Below, in pieces: positions 29,792 to 41,383 of a stretch of 64,000 nucleotides of DNA. Below the pieces are notes generated by a model, which saw nothing but the letters and a program-made list of their open reading frames with translations, ran no database searches and was not told the origin of the DNA. Numbering within the stretch: position 1 is the stretch's first letter; the number at the start of each line of letters is the position of its first letter. This DNA is from Colwellia sp. Arc7-D (lineage in GTDB: Bacteria; Pseudomonadota; Gammaproteobacteria; Enterobacterales; Alteromonadaceae), in the NCBI RefSeq assembly GCF_003061515.1, contig NZ_CP028924.1:1364001-1428000 (forward strand), in the 5' to 3' direction. The position numbers were made by a program, and so were the translations under genes.

Positions 29792-30340
29792 ATTAAAGGT
29801 GGACAACGTGGCGGGCAAAAAGAGCCAGCGCATCGTTTAAATGAGTTAATCACAGGTATTCTGGGCAATGAAGTTCGTTTAATTAAATATGACGGCGAAC
29901 CAGGTGGTATAGTTACATTAGATGAAGCTATGGACCAAGCAGAGGAAGCAGGTGTCGATCTTGTAGAAATCAGCCCAACAGCAAAACCTCCTGTTCTTCG
30001 CGTTATGGATTACGGTAAGTTTATCTATGAAAAAGCGAAAGAACAGAAAGAACAGCGTAAAAACCAGAAACAAATACAGGTAAAGGAAATTAAATTCCGA
30101 CCTGGAACAGATGAAGGCGATTATCAGGTAAAACTACGCAACCTGAAGCGCTTTTTAGAAGGCGGCGACAAGGTCAAGGTAACATTACGTTTCCGTGGCC
30201 GTGAAATGGCCCACCAAGAACTCGGTCTTGAAATTCTAACTCGTGTTAAAAAAGATTTAGAAGAATTGACCGTAGTCGAGTTTTTCCCTCGTAGAGCGGA
30301 AGGGCGTCAAATGGTGATGGTCTTAGCCCCTAAAAAATAG
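29792..30340 (+). CDS. infC: Translation initiation factor IF-3
   Basis: Binds the 30S subunit, blocks 50S joining and proofreads the start codon. The protein has the linker and C-terminal core ([37 protein letters not shown]). I start it at ATT 29792 (IKGGQRGG), 182 residues. The Shine-Dalgarno GGAGG at 29778-29782 is 9 bases from this ATT but only 3 from the ATG at 29786. An ATT start at this site matches the E. coli infC AUU codon used for autoregulation. The ATG would give 184 residues and remains possible. Confidence 0.93.
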   Translation: MKGGQRGGQKEPAHRLNELITGILGNEVRLIKYDGEPGGIVTLDEAMDQAEEAGVDLVEISPTAKPPVLRVMDYGKFIYEKAKEQKEQRKNQKQIQVKEIKFRPGTDEGDYQVKLRNLKRFLEGGDKVKVTLRFRGREMAHQELGLEILTRVKKDLEELTVVEFFPRRAEGRQMVMVLAPKK

Positions 30341-30361
30341 ATAATACCCGGTTTGACAAGT

Positions 30362-30389
30362 AGTTAACTATTTTCCGAAATAGTTAACT
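30362..30389 (+). promoter_or_regulatory. Hairpin between infC and rpmI
   Basis: AGTTAACTATTT and AAATAGTTAACT form a perfect 12-bp stem closed by TCCG. In E. coli this interval holds the L20-binding operator that represses rpmI-rplT, so this could belong to the equivalent control region. Its base composition does not resemble a strong terminator. Confidence 0.5.
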
Positions 30390-30520
30390 CACCGCTATTA
30401 TCTTTAAGCTGGTAGACAAGGCCTACAAGTAGAATTCACATCTTAGCTTAACGGTTAAGCGCTGAGAAATTCTCGCCCTCGTTTACTTTATATTTGGCAT
30501 AACAATGCGGAGTTATTAAC

Positions 30521-30715
30521 ATGCCTAAAATGAAAACCAATAAAGGTGCTGCAAAGCGCTTTAAACAGACAGCCACAGGCTATAAATTTAAACAAGCCGG
30601 TCTTCGTCATATTTTGACTAAACGCCGTACTAAAGTTAAGCGTCATCTTCGTGCTAAATGCATGATCGCCGCAGCTGACATTAAGTCAGTTAAAAAACTT
30701 TTACGTCACGGTTAA
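30521..30715 (+). CDS. rpmI: 50S ribosomal protein L35
   Basis: 64 residues, basic, starting [20 protein letters not shown] and ending KKLLRHG. It is the standard L35 pattern. GGAG precedes the ATG. It is separated from infC by 180 bases and from rplT by 15. Confidence 0.97.
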   Translation: MPKMKTNKGAAKRFKQTATGYKFKQAGLRHILTKRRTKVKRHLRAKCMIAAADIKSVKKLLRHG

Positions 30716-30727
30716 TAGGAGAGATAG

Positions 30728-31087
<360 letters not shown>

Positions 31088-31110
31088 GTTTGAGATATTA
31101 GCTCTGAGAT

Positions 31111-31140
31111 AAGGACGCCTATGGCGTCCTTTTCTTTTTT
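31111..31140 (+). terminator. Terminator of the thrS-infC-rpmI-rplT block
   Basis: AAGGACGCC and GGCGTCCTT form a perfect 9-bp stem with a TAT loop, followed by TTCTTTTTT. Confidence 0.9.
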
Positions 31141-31241
31141 TAAAAGATGAAAAATTGACTAAAAAGTCAGGATAATCCAAGTCATATAAAATGAACCGTT
31201 AACTAAGCTGGTTTATCAAATCTATAATCAAGCCTGTTTAT

Positions 31242-31253
31242 TTAAACGTTTAA
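31242..31253 (+). promoter_or_regulatory. Possible PurR-type operator upstream of purC
   Basis: TTAAACGTTTAA is a 12-base palindrome 29 bases before purC. Its AAACGTTT core equals that of the E. coli PurR box (GCAAACGTTTGC), but the flanking G and C are missing. Weak evidence; position relative to the gene is right. Confidence 0.3.
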
Positions 31254-31281
31254 TTTAATTATAGGAAGTGAAGGTCTTATT

Positions 31282-32385
31282 ATGAGTCTTGCTGATCAAA
31301 TTCTATCGGTAAATAACGATTTACCAATCCGTACTGATGTTGCTGTTCATAGTGGCAAGGTGCGTTCTGTTTATTGGTTAACTGAAGACGATAGTCGTCG
31401 TTTAATTCAAGAGAAAAATTACGATGTTGCCGAAGATACACCGTTAGCCATTATGGTGATCAGTGACCGAATTTCAGCGTTTGATTGTATTTGGCATGGT
31501 GAAGGCGGTATGAAAGGCGTTCCTGGTAAAGGTGCTGCTTTAAACGCTATTTCTAATCATTGGTTTAACTTGTTTAAAGAACAAGGTTTAGCTGATAGTC
31601 ATATTCTTGATATTCCGCATCCGTTTGTATGGATTGTTCAAAAAGCTAAACCTGTGATGATTGAAGCTATTTGTCGACAGTATATTACCGGTTCAATGTG
31701 GCGTTCGTATGCTAAAGGCGAACGAGAGTTTTGTGGTATTGAACTTAGCGATAACCTTGAAAAAGACAGTAAATTACCAACATTGCTACAAACACCTTCA
31801 ACAAAGGGAATTTTGCAAAATATTCCTGGCGTGCCTGCCGTAGACGATGTCAATATTACCCGCAAAAACATTGAAGATAACTTCGCTGCTTTTAATTTTA
31901 AATCTGCTGATGACATCACCTTATATGAGAAGTTATTAACGGAAGGCTTTGATGTTATTTCAGCGGCATTAGCTAAGATTGATCAAATTTTTGTTGATAC
32001 AAAGTTTGAGTTTGGTTATGTCAAAGACCGTAACGGTAATGACAAACTTATTTATATGGATGAAGTGGGTACGCCTGATTCATCGCGTATTTGGGATGGC
32101 GAACAATATCGCGCAGGTAATATTGTAGAAAACTCCAAAGAAGGTTTCCGTCAATTATTACTTAACCACTTTCCTGATCCTGATATTCTGTTGAATAAAG
32201 ACCGAATGACAGAACGTGAAGCGCTTGCTCGTGACAATGAGTTACCTGCTAATGTGTTAATGACTTTGTCAGCAACATACCTTGTGATTGCAGAAAAAAT
32301 TATCGGTAAAGAGATCGTGCTATCGCAAAACCCTAAACAAGAAATTATTGATATTTTACGTGATGAATATCAGTTGATTGATTAG
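31282..32385 (+). CDS. purC: Phosphoribosylaminoimidazolesuccinocarboxamide synthase
   Basis: Joins aspartate to CAIR to give SAICAR in purine synthesis. The 367 residues are longer than the 237 of E. coli PurC and match the long form found in many marine gammaproteobacteria and in eukaryotes. SGKVRSVYW holds the nucleotide loop; [11 protein letters not shown] and [14 protein letters not shown] are typical. [14 protein letters not shown] lies in the C-terminal half. Single-gene unit with its own terminator. Confidence 0.93.
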   Translation: MSLADQILSVNNDLPIRTDVAVHSGKVRSVYWLTEDDSRRLIQEKNYDVAEDTPLAIMVISDRISAFDCIWHGEGGMKGVPGKGAALNAISNHWFNLFKEQGLADSHILDIPHPFVWIVQKAKPVMIEAICRQYITGSMWRSYAKGEREFCGIELSDNLEKDSKLPTLLQTPSTKGILQNIPGVPAVDDVNITRKNIEDNFAAFNFKSADDITLYEKLLTEGFDVISAALAKIDQIFVDTKFEFGYVKDRNGNDKLIYMDEVGTPDSSRIWDGEQYRAGNIVENSKEGFRQLLLNHFPDPDILLNKDRMTEREALARDNELPANVLMTLSATYLVIAEKIIGKEIVLSQNPKQEIIDILRDEYQLID

Positions 32386-32405
32386 GTTATAGTGAATATT
32401 GAAAA

Positions 32406-32432
32406 CAGCCTCGCAATCGCGGGGCTTTTTTA
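32406..32432 (+). terminator. Terminator of purC
   Basis: AGCCTCGC and GCGGGGCT pair (one G-U) around AAT and end in six Ts. Confidence 0.85.
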
Positions 32433-32785
32433 TGCGCCTGTATTGCTCTAATGACTTACATCCTTATGAACATAGAACCTTGGTATTAGTTCATATATGT
32501 AACACCTCGCGCATTGCTCTAATGTCTTAGAACCGTGTCATAACTAGTAGTCGATGTGATAGATCTGCGGTGCTCAGTTTTTCCGTGGAACTTTCTGTTG
32601 AATTATCAGTGAACCTTAATCAGTGAATCTTAGTCAGTGATTCTGCAGCAGCTTAGTGAATTTAGATTTAATAAGCGTTTTTATTCTTCGATTTCCCCCT
32701 GCGTTATATTCATATTTAAACTCAATAACGACACATAACAATAACTCAACTGATCTTGCCCACTTGTGAAGCAATGCTATCACTG
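32433..32785. other. Gene-free stretch between purC and the glnK control region
   Basis: About 350 bases with no convincing gene. It holds a direct repeat, ATTGCTCTAATG plus CTTA at 32442-32457 and 32513-32528, and a short tandem repeat described separately. Codon-like structure is absent. A small minus-strand reading frame here overlaps the NtrC site and looks like chance. Confidence 0.5.
32605..32645 (+). repeat. Imperfect 14-base tandem repeat (three copies)
   Basis: Units ATCAGTGAACCTTA, ATCAGTGAATCTTA and GTCAGTGATTCTG follow one another with one to four differences. Function unknown. Confidence 0.7.
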
Positions 32786-32834
32786 TGCACCAAGAATGCT
32801 CTTTTTTGTTTGATTTGTGCACCATATTGGTGCT
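32786..32834 (+). promoter_or_regulatory. NtrC (GlnG) binding region upstream of glnK
   Basis: TGCACCATATTGGTGCT at 32818-32834 matches the consensus TGCACC-N5-GGTGCA in 11 of 12 fixed positions. A second half-site, TGCACC at 32786-32791, starts exactly 32 bases upstream, three helical turns. The strong site is centred about 99 bases before the predicted transcription start. The sequence is seen directly; the regulator is inferred. Confidence 0.8.
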
Positions 32835-32898
32835 TGTGAGTTGTCTTTGTTGTGCAGTTTTATATTTAATTGTCTGTATTAGTTATGTTTTTCATTTT

Positions 32899-32914
32899 GG
32901 GTACAAATGGTGCT
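32899..32914 (+). promoter_or_regulatory. Sigma-54 (-24/-12) promoter of glnK-amtB
   Basis: GGGTACAAATGGTGCT has GG at 32900-32901 and GC at 32912-32913, exactly 10 bases between, as in TGGCAC-N5-TTGC. The predicted start is near 32925, 46 bases before the glnK ATG. It fits NtrC-driven transcription. Confidence 0.75.
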
Positions 32915-32940
32915 TAGTGTAATCAAATAAGAAAACTTAA

Positions 32941-33309
<369 letters not shown>

Positions 33310-33394
33310 TTGAGCTTTTTCGGGTAACTCAAAGTAATAATAAATTCGGCTGCAAAGTAGGGCTGAAACAAGATTTAAATAGTGGATGTATAAA

Positions 33395-34687
33395 ATGAAT
33401 AAAATAGTAATCACACTTCTAATGTTAATTTTTTCTCTACCAAGTTTTGCGGCAGAGACAACGCTTAATGGTGCTAATACCGCATGGATTTTAACATCAA
33501 CAGCACTTGTGCTATTGATGACTTTACCTGGATTAGCCTTGTTTTATGGCGGCTTAGTGCGCAGAAAAAATATTCTGTCAATTTTAATGCAGTGTTTTGC
33601 CATTGCTGGCGTTTCTTCTATTTTGTGGTTTATCGTTGGTTATAGCTTAGCTTTTGGCGAAGGTAATGCTTGGATTGGCGATTTTAGCAAAGTGTTAATG
33701 GTTGGCATGACAAAAGAAACCCTTGCAGGAGATATTCCTGAAAGCTTGTTTATGTTATTTCAAATGACGTTTGCTGTGATAACACCGGCGCTTATTATTG
33801 GTGCTTATGCTGAACGAATGAAGTTTTCAGCGGTATTATTGTTCTCAGGTTTATGGCTGTTAGTTGTATATGCTCCGGTTACTCATTGGGTTTGGGGCGG
33901 CGGTTGGCTTGCACAAATGGGCGTTTATGACTTTGCTGGTGGTATTGTTGTTCATATTACCGCGGGTGTTGCAGCACTGGTTGCTGCAGTGGTACTAGGG
34001 CCACGCCATGGTTTTCCAAAAACACCTATGTTACCTCATAACTTAACCATGACAGTTACAGGTGCTGGTATGCTTTGGGTTGGTTGGTTTGGCTTTAATG
34101 GTGGTAGTGCATTAGCGGCTAATGGAGATGCGGCTATGGCGATGTTAGTTACTCATCTTTCAGCCTCAGCAGGAGCATTAACGTGGGCTGCAATCGAGTG
34201 GAAAAAATTTGGTAAGGCAAGTGTGCTTGGTGCGGTAACGGGTATGGTGGCAGGTTTAGGTACTATTACACCAGCATCAGGTTTTGTTGGTCCAGGTGGC
34301 GCATTAATTATTGGCGTTTCAGCGGGTATTATTTGTTTTTACTCAACAGTTTATATTAAACAAAAACTGAAAATTGATGACTCATTAGATGTTTTCCCCG
34401 TGCATGGTATTGGCGGAATATTAGGGACTTTATTAGCAGGGGTCTTCGCCTCAACTGAGCTTGGAGCCTTTAGTGGTTTTGGTTATGCTGAAGGTATTAC
34501 TACCATGTTAGGGCAAGTAACAGTGCAGCTAATTGGTATTGGCTCTACTATTCTTTATACGGCTGTTGTGTCTTACATTCTATTTAAAATAGTGTCAGTG
34601 ATGACTAAAGGCTTGAGGGTTTCTAAAGAGCAAGAAACTACCGGCTTAGATTTAACTGAACACGATGAAGTTGGCTATAATATGTAA
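33395..34687 (+). CDS. amtB: Ammonium transporter
   Basis: Inner-membrane ammonium channel of 430 residues. The signal peptide MNKIVITLLMLIFSLPSFAAE is followed by 11 transmembrane helices. GLALFYGGLVRRKN is the Amt signature start, and HNLTMTVTGAGMLWVGWFGFNGGSA, here cited by its core GWFGFNGGSA, is diagnostic. The pore histidines are in HITAG and VHGIGG. I start at ATG 33395, with another ATG at 33386 possible. It forms an operon with glnK. Confidence 0.95.
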   Translation: MNKIVITLLMLIFSLPSFAAETTLNGANTAWILTSTALVLLMTLPGLALFYGGLVRRKNILSILMQCFAIAGVSSILWFIVGYSLAFGEGNAWIGDFSKVLMVGMTKETLAGDIPESLFMLFQMTFAVITPALIIGAYAERMKFSAVLLFSGLWLLVVYAPVTHWVWGGGWLAQMGVYDFAGGIVVHITAGVAALVAAVVLGPRHGFPKTPMLPHNLTMTVTGAGMLWVGWFGFNGGSALAANGDAAMAMLVTHLSASAGALTWAAIEWKKFGKASVLGAVTGMVAGLGTITPASGFVGPGGALIIGVSAGIICFYSTVYIKQKLKIDDSLDVFPVHGIGGILGTLLAGVFASTELGAFSGFGYAEGITTMLGQVTVQLIGIGSTILYTAVVSYILFKIVSVMTKGLRVSKEQETTGLDLTEHDEVGYNM

Positions 34688-34711
34688 TTTTATTCGCTAA
34701 TGTTTAACCGT

Positions 34712-34743
34712 AAATGGCTTCAAAATTATGAAGCCATTTTTTT
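34712..34743 (+). terminator. Terminator of glnK-amtB
   Basis: AAATGGCTTCA and TGAAGCCATTT form a perfect 11-bp stem and end in seven Ts. No gene is seen in the following 281 bases before pheS. Confidence 0.9.
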
Positions 34744-34955
34744 GTCCATAAACACATTGTTTTATTTTTTATGTTACGTTCGCTGATAAATTGCAGACAG
34801 CTAAGTTAATAATTTGTTCTGTTTTTGAAAGTAATCAGCCATTAGGTGTTTTTTTTCTTGAAAAACGTAGATTTACTCTACTCTAACAACAATTTTTTGT
34901 GTAAAATCATTCACCATTTTATTAATCGAAAAAGTCTAGCTAAAGGCCAAATTAG

Positions 34956-36005
<1,050 letters not shown>

Positions 36006-36017
36006 GAAAGCCATATA

Positions 36018-38429
36018 ATGAAATTTAGTGAATCTTGGTTACGTGAGTGGGTTAATCCTGCTATATCTTCAGATGAATTAGCACATCAAATTACCATGGC
36101 TGGTCTTGAAGTAGACGCCGTAGAGCCTGTTGCAGGAAAGTTTAGCGGTGTATTAATTGGTGAAGTAGTTGAATGTGGTCCGCACCCTGATGCAGACAAA
36201 TTACAAGTAACAAAAATCAATTTAGGACCAGATTTTAATGACGGCGAGTTAGTCGACATTGTTTGTGGTGCTAAAAATTGTCGCTTAGGCTTAAAAGTTG
36301 CCGTTGCTACTGTTGGTGCGGTATTACCGGGCGACTTTAAAATTAAAAAAGCCAAACTACGCGGCGTACCGTCTCACGGCATGTTATGTAGTGAGTCTGA
36401 AATCGGTTTGTCAGATAGTTCAGACGGCATTATGGAATTAGCCAGCGATGCTCCTATTGGTAAGTGCGTAAGAGAATACCTTGATCTTAATGATGTAACC
36501 ATCGACGTTGATTTAACGGCTAACCGTGGTGATTGTCTTGGTTTAAAAGGTCTTGCACGTGAAGTAGGTGTACTTAATAGCTTAAGTGTTACAGAGCCAA
36601 CTATCACAGCAGTTACGCCAACGATTGACGATACGGTAGCTATTACCTTATCAGCTGAAAAATCGTGTCCTCGTTATTTAGGGCGTGTGATTAAAAATAT
36701 TAACATCAATGCACAAACTCCGTTGTGGATGGTGGAAAAGCTACGTCGTTGTGGCACACGTTCAATTGACCCTGTAGTCGATGTAACTAACTATGTACTG
36801 TTAGAGCAAGGTCATCCTATGCATGCTTTTGATTTAGCTGCTATTGAAGGTGCTATCAATGTACGTTATGCAAATGAAGGTGAAACGTTAGTATTGCTTG
36901 ATGAAAATGAAGTCAAACTTTCGACGCAGACCTTAGTTATTGCCGACGATGCAAAAGCATTAGCCATGGCTGGTATTTTTGGCGGTTTAGAGTCGGGTGT
37001 TACTGCTGAATCTAAAGATATCTTTTTAGAAAGTGCTTTTTTCGCGCCATTAGCTATTTTAGGTAAAGCACGTCAGTACGGTTTACATACTGATGCATCA
37101 CACCGTTATGAGCGTGGTATTGATCCACAGCTACAACGCGATGCCATGGAACGAGCGACAACATTATTGCTTGAAATCGTTGGTGGTGAGGCAGGTCCTA
37201 TTGTTGAAGCTGTGTCGATAGAAAATATTCCAGCTGAAAAAACAGTAGCCTTGCGTCGTTCAAAGCTTGATGGTCGTATTGGTCACCATATCAATGACGA
37301 AAAAGTTAGCGAAATATTAACTCGCTTAGGCTTTGCTGTTACTGAAAATGGTACAAGCGAAGAAAAAGTATGGACAGTTGTTGTTCCTGCTTATCGTTTT
37401 GATATCAGTATTGAAGTTGACTTAATTGAAGAAGTTGCACGAATTTTTGGCTACAACAATATTCCAAATGTTTCACCAAAAGCAACATTGGCAATGCGTG
37501 AGCAAAAAGAAGCGCAGTTACCGTTAAGCAAATTACGTAATGTTTTAGTTAATCGCGGTTACCAAGAAGCGATCACTTATAGTTTTGTTGACCCGAAAGT
37601 ACAAATACAGCTACACCCAGGTCAAGCAACCATGACGTTACCGCACCCAATTTCATCTGAAATGTCAGAGATGCGTGTAAGTTTATGGACCGGATTATTA
37701 CAATCAGTAATTTATAATCAAAACCGTCAACAAGGTCGTGTACGTTTATTTGAAACTGGTTTGCGTTTTATTCCTGATGAAAGTGTGGAAAATGGTGTTC
37801 GCCAAGACAATATGATCGCAGGTGTTCTTAGTGGTCAACGTAGTGAAGAACATTGGGATATCGAAAAAGCAGCAACCGATTTTTATGATATTAAATCTGA
37901 TGTTGAAGCCTTGTTAGGTTTAACAAATAACGTCAGTGAATTTGTTTTTTCTAAAGCAGAAGTTGATGCGTTACATCCTGGTCAAACTGCCGCTATTCAT
38001 AAAAATGGTGTACTGGTTGGTCATGTTGGAGCCTTACATCCTGAATTAGAACGGAAATTAGGCCTTAATGGTCGCACATTAGTTTTTGAACTTTTATTGA
38101 GCGAAGTTTGTACACAAAATATCCCTCAAGCACGCGACATATCTCGCTTTCCGGCAAACAGACGTGACATCGCTGTAGTGGTAGATGAACAAGTTAGTGC
38201 AAATAAAGTACTACAACTTATTGAAAAGGTTGGCGGAAATTATTTAGTTGATCTAAACTTGTTCGATGTATACCAAGGTAATGGTATTGAAGCTGGTTTT
38301 AAAAGCTTAGCAATAGCAATGATATTGCAAGATAATAATAAAACCTTAGAAGAAAAGGATATCACTGACGTAGTTAACCGAGTGGTTGATACATTGAAAA
38401 CTGAACTGAATGCATCTCTGAGGGATTAA
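36018..38429 (+). CDS. pheT: Phenylalanine--tRNA ligase beta subunit
   Basis: 803-residue partner of PheS. Domains in order: an EMAP-II-like tRNA-binding domain ([21 protein letters not shown], about residues 40-150), the B3/B4 core carrying the editing site for mischarged Tyr, B5 DNA-binding-like domain, the class II-like fold, and the C-terminal FDX-ACB anticodon domain ([18 protein letters not shown], about 705-800). Length is close to the E. coli 795. It forms an operon with pheS and ihfA. Confidence 0.96.
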   Translation: MKFSESWLREWVNPAISSDELAHQITMAGLEVDAVEPVAGKFSGVLIGEVVECGPHPDADKLQVTKINLGPDFNDGELVDIVCGAKNCRLGLKVAVATVGAVLPGDFKIKKAKLRGVPSHGMLCSESEIGLSDSSDGIMELASDAPIGKCVREYLDLNDVTIDVDLTANRGDCLGLKGLAREVGVLNSLSVTEPTITAVTPTIDDTVAITLSAEKSCPRYLGRVIKNININAQTPLWMVEKLRRCGTRSIDPVVDVTNYVLLEQGHPMHAFDLAAIEGAINVRYANEGETLVLLDENEVKLSTQTLVIADDAKALAMAGIFGGLESGVTAESKDIFLESAFFAPLAILGKARQYGLHTDASHRYERGIDPQLQRDAMERATTLLLEIVGGEAGPIVEAVSIENIPAEKTVALRRSKLDGRIGHHINDEKVSEILTRLGFAVTENGTSEEKVWTVVVPAYRFDISIEVDLIEEVARIFGYNNIPNVSPKATLAMREQKEAQLPLSKLRNVLVNRGYQEAITYSFVDPKVQIQLHPGQATMTLPHPISSEMSEMRVSLWTGLLQSVIYNQNRQQGRVRLFETGLRFIPDESVENGVRQDNMIAGVLSGQRSEEHWDIEKAATDFYDIKSDVEALLGLTNNVSEFVFSKAEVDALHPGQTAAIHKNGVLVGHVGALHPELERKLGLNGRTLVFELLLSEVCTQNIPQARDISRFPANRRDIAVVVDEQVSANKVLQLIEKVGGNYLVDLNLFDVYQGNGIEAGFKSLAIAMILQDNNKTLEEKDITDVVNRVVDTLKTELNASLRD

Positions 38430-38432
38430 ATA

Positions 38433-38726
38433 ATGGCGCTAACAAAAGCAGAAGTAGCAGAACATTTATTTGAAAAAGTTGGGCTAAGTAAGCGCGACGC
38501 AAAAGATATGGTTGAAGTGTTTTTCGAAGAAGTTCGTGAAACTTTAGAAGCAGGCGAGCAAGTTAAATTATCTGGATTTGGTAATTTTGACTTACGCGTG
38601 AAAAGCGAGCGTCCTGGACGTAACCCTAAAACAGGTGAAGATATTCCAATTTCAGCCCGTAAGGTAGTAACTTTTCGACCAGGTCAAAAACTTAAAAGTC
38701 GCGTTGAAGATGGTAATAGCGAATAA
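38433..38726 (+). CDS. ihfA: Integration host factor subunit alpha
   Basis: 97-residue DNA-bending protein that pairs with IhfB. It starts [20 protein letters not shown] and has the beta-arm sequence [15 protein letters not shown], with the Pro that inserts into the minor groove. Three bases separate it from the pheT stop. The pheST-ihfA order is conserved in gammaproteobacteria. Confidence 0.97.
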   Translation: MALTKAEVAEHLFEKVGLSKRDAKDMVEVFFEEVRETLEAGEQVKLSGFGNFDLRVKSERPGRNPKTGEDIPISARKVVTFRPGQKLKSRVEDGNSE

Positions 38727-38761
38727 GTTAGCAAGCCAGTTTTGCATTGATAGAGTTTAAT

Positions 38762-38788
38762 AAAGGTTGCTTCGGCAACCTTTTTTAT
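38762..38788 (+). terminator. Terminator of pheST-ihfA
   Basis: AAAGGTTGC and GCAACCTTT form a perfect stem around the very stable TTCG loop, followed by a T run. Confidence 0.92.
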
Positions 38789-38814
38789 TGCGGGTCGAAA
38801 AGGTTAATTACTTA

Positions 38815-39339
38815 TTATGATTGAATAGGGTCAATTTTTTTGGCTTTAAAAGGGCGTTTAACGGCAAATACCGTTAACTCTTTTAGCAACAATGCACCTA
38901 GAGCAAGCGCTCCTCCGGTTGCTAGCGCGTTTAATTCAAGTGGGATCCCCATTGAAAAGTTTTCAGCTGTGCCAGAAGCAATTTGTTGATCTAAATGCCA
39001 AACAAGTTGATATACACTGTTGAGGTAATCGGTCTGTGAAATTTGCGTTAAATGACTTGCCAAGTAATCGACACGTAAAGATAACAGTTCGATTAACTCT
39101 CCGGTACTGATAATTGAGGCTTCAGTATTTTCTTTATAGCGGTCAATCATAGTGATTAAGCTGCCATCAAAATGTTGCTGTGCTATTACCTCAAATTGGG
39201 CTAATTGTGACTGAGCTTCTGCTAAATGACCGCCAAGGCGTTGTTGGTATTGCTGCATAAATTCAGGCAATTGTACGCCCAAAATAAAAGTAACCGTAAA
39301 AAAGCAACGATCAATAATATTGTTAATTAAAGTCAACAT
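38815..39339 (-). CDS. DUF2937-like membrane protein
   Basis: 174 residues. One hydrophobic segment lies near the N-terminus (IDRCFFTVTFILGVQLPEFM, residues 8-27), a second near 140-160 (ALATGGALALGALLLKEL). Between them a helical, Gln-rich region (QQYQQRLGGHLAEAQSQLAQ) may form a coiled coil in the periplasm. The pattern fits the DUF2937 family from memory. Function unknown. Convergent with ihfA. Confidence 0.65.
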   Translation of the reverse strand: MLTLINNIIDRCFFTVTFILGVQLPEFMQQYQQRLGGHLAEAQSQLAQFEVIAQQHFDGSLITMIDRYKENTEASIISTGELIELLSLRVDYLASHLTQISQTDYLNSVYQLVWHLDQQIASGTAENFSMGIPLELNALATGGALALGALLLKELTVFAVKRPFKAKKIDPIQS

Positions 39340-39521
39340 AATGACGAGTTACCGTATTAATAGAATAGCTTCACGTTAGCACAACTACTAAAAAAGTTCA
39401 TTGCTATTAAAATGTAAATTCAACAGTCAGGTTTTAAACCATTGCGACTCTATCGATGTTAATATAGTGCGATGTAAAACAGTTTATTCAACTTAAGTAC
39501 ACTTGGAAATTAGCCAACATA

Positions 39522-41309
39522 ATGCGTAGATCCTCTCATCAAAGCGAGCAAGAAGTCACCACCTTTAATTGGCATGTAGTTAAATTGTTACTGCCTTATT
39601 TATTTGAATTTAAAGCGCGTATATTTTTTGCCTTAGCCTGCTTAGTATTAACAAAAGTTGCCAGTGTTTACCTACCTTTTATTCTTAAAGATATTGTCGA
39701 TATATTAGATAAACAGCAAGATAATCGTATTTATATCGTTCCTTTTGCATTGGTTGGAGCATACGGACTCGTAAGGTTAACGATTGTACTTTTTGCTGAA
39801 ATCCGCGATACCTTATTTGGTCGCGTTACTGAACGTGCGATTCGACGAATTGGTTTGAAAGTGTTTCAACACCTGCATAAATTAGATTTAGACTTTCATT
39901 TAAATCGCCAAACGGGTGGTTTATCACGTGATATTGATCGCGGTACAACGGGCATTAATTTTTTAATGCGTTTTATGATCTTTAATATTATTCCAACCCT
40001 AATCGAAATAACGATGGTGGTGGGAATTTTATTCTTCAACTACGGCATTTGGTTTGCGCTCATCACGTTATCTTCCATTGTGCTCTATGTCGCTTACTCT
40101 GTTTACGCAACGGATTGGCGAACACGCTTTATACGAGAAGCAAATAAAGCTGATTCATCAAGTAATACACGCGCAATCGACAGCTTATTAAATTATGAGA
40201 CCGTTAAATACTTTACCAACGAAGACTTTGAAGCAAAAGCGTATGACAGCCAACTCGCTGACTGGGAACAGGCGAAAATGAAGAACCGCTTATCTTTATT
40301 TGCCTTAAATGGTGGTCAAGCGCTGATCATTTCTTGCGCTATGACCGCAATGTTAGCTTTAGCGGCTTATCAAGTGACTTATGAGAAAATGACTTTAGGT
40401 GATTTCGTTTTGATCAATGCCTTTATGATGCAGCTATTTATTCCACTAAACTTTTTAGGTTTTGTCTATCGAGAAATTAAAGGGTCATTGGCTAATATTG
40501 AACAAATGTTTGAATTGATGCTAAGAAAACCTAAAGTAGAAGACAGCGAAAATGCCGATATTTTAAACTTGTCTGCAGCAGAAATTAAATTTGAAAATGT
40601 CTCGTTTGCTTATAACGCTAAGCGACCTATTATCAAAAATGTATCATTCACGATAAAGTCTGGGCAAAAAGTGGCGGTTGTGGGAGAAAGCGGCTCAGGA
40701 AAGTCGACATTAGTGAAATTATTATTTCGATTTTACGATTGTGACAGCGGCAAAATAACCATTGATGCACAAAATATTCGTGAGGTTACACAACATTCAT
40801 TACGAAAAAATATCGGTATAGTGCCGCAAGACACGGTGTTGTTTAATGATACGCTTTTTGAAAATGTGCAATACGGAGCACCAAAAGCCAGCAAAGATAA
40901 AGTAAACAAAGCCTTTAAAATGGCACATTTATCTGATTTTGTCTCAAGGTTGCCTGATGGCATGGAAACCATAGTCGGAGAACGCGGTTTAAAGCTTTCA
41001 GGTGGTGAAAAACAACGGGTTGCTATTGCACGTACTATTTTAAAAAATCCGAAGATTTTAATATTTGACGAAGCAACATCATCATTGGATAGTCAGTCAG
41101 AACAAGCAATATTAACGGCAATTAAAGAAGTCGCCGAGCATAGAACCAGTTTAGTCATTGCTCATCGTTTATCGACCATTGTTGATGCCAATCATATTAT
41201 TGTGATGCAGCAAGGTGAAATTATAGAGCAGGGCACACATCAATCTTTAATCGCTAATAAAGGCCATTATTTTAATATGTGGCAATTACAACAAAGTAAT
41301 AACCATTGA
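39522..41309 (+). CDS. Atm1-like ABC exporter (ABCB family, fused permease and ATPase)
   Basis: 595-residue half-transporter. Six membrane helices fill residues 25-330. The ATPase half shows Walker A GESGSGKST near residue 395, the Q-loop VPQDTVLF, signature LSGGEKQRVAIA, Walker B ILIFDEATSS and the H-loop IAHRLSTI. The membrane domain resembles mitochondrial Atm1/ABCB7 and bacterial relatives that export glutathione-bound metals or sulfur compounds. A homodimer is expected. A DUF1415 gene follows 74 bases later. Confidence 0.88.
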   Translation: MRRSSHQSEQEVTTFNWHVVKLLLPYLFEFKARIFFALACLVLTKVASVYLPFILKDIVDILDKQQDNRIYIVPFALVGAYGLVRLTIVLFAEIRDTLFGRVTERAIRRIGLKVFQHLHKLDLDFHLNRQTGGLSRDIDRGTTGINFLMRFMIFNIIPTLIEITMVVGILFFNYGIWFALITLSSIVLYVAYSVYATDWRTRFIREANKADSSSNTRAIDSLLNYETVKYFTNEDFEAKAYDSQLADWEQAKMKNRLSLFALNGGQALIISCAMTAMLALAAYQVTYEKMTLGDFVLINAFMMQLFIPLNFLGFVYREIKGSLANIEQMFELMLRKPKVEDSENADILNLSAAEIKFENVSFAYNAKRPIIKNVSFTIKSGQKVAVVGESGSGKSTLVKLLFRFYDCDSGKITIDAQNIREVTQHSLRKNIGIVPQDTVLFNDTLFENVQYGAPKASKDKVNKAFKMAHLSDFVSRLPDGMETIVGERGLKLSGGEKQRVAIARTILKNPKILIFDEATSSLDSQSEQAILTAIKEVAEHRTSLVIAHRLSTIVDANHIIVMQQGEIIEQGTHQSLIANKGHYFNMWQLQQSNNH

Positions 41310-41383
41310 TCATGCTCGATAGCAAAACTTGCAGTTAATTCCTGTACTTAAAATTAAAATAGCAAAAGATAGAGTAAATTGCG

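Noticed and set aside
32634..32825. 63-residue minus-strand reading frame
   Set aside because: It covers the tandem repeat and the NtrC site, has no ribosome site and no recognisable protein pattern.
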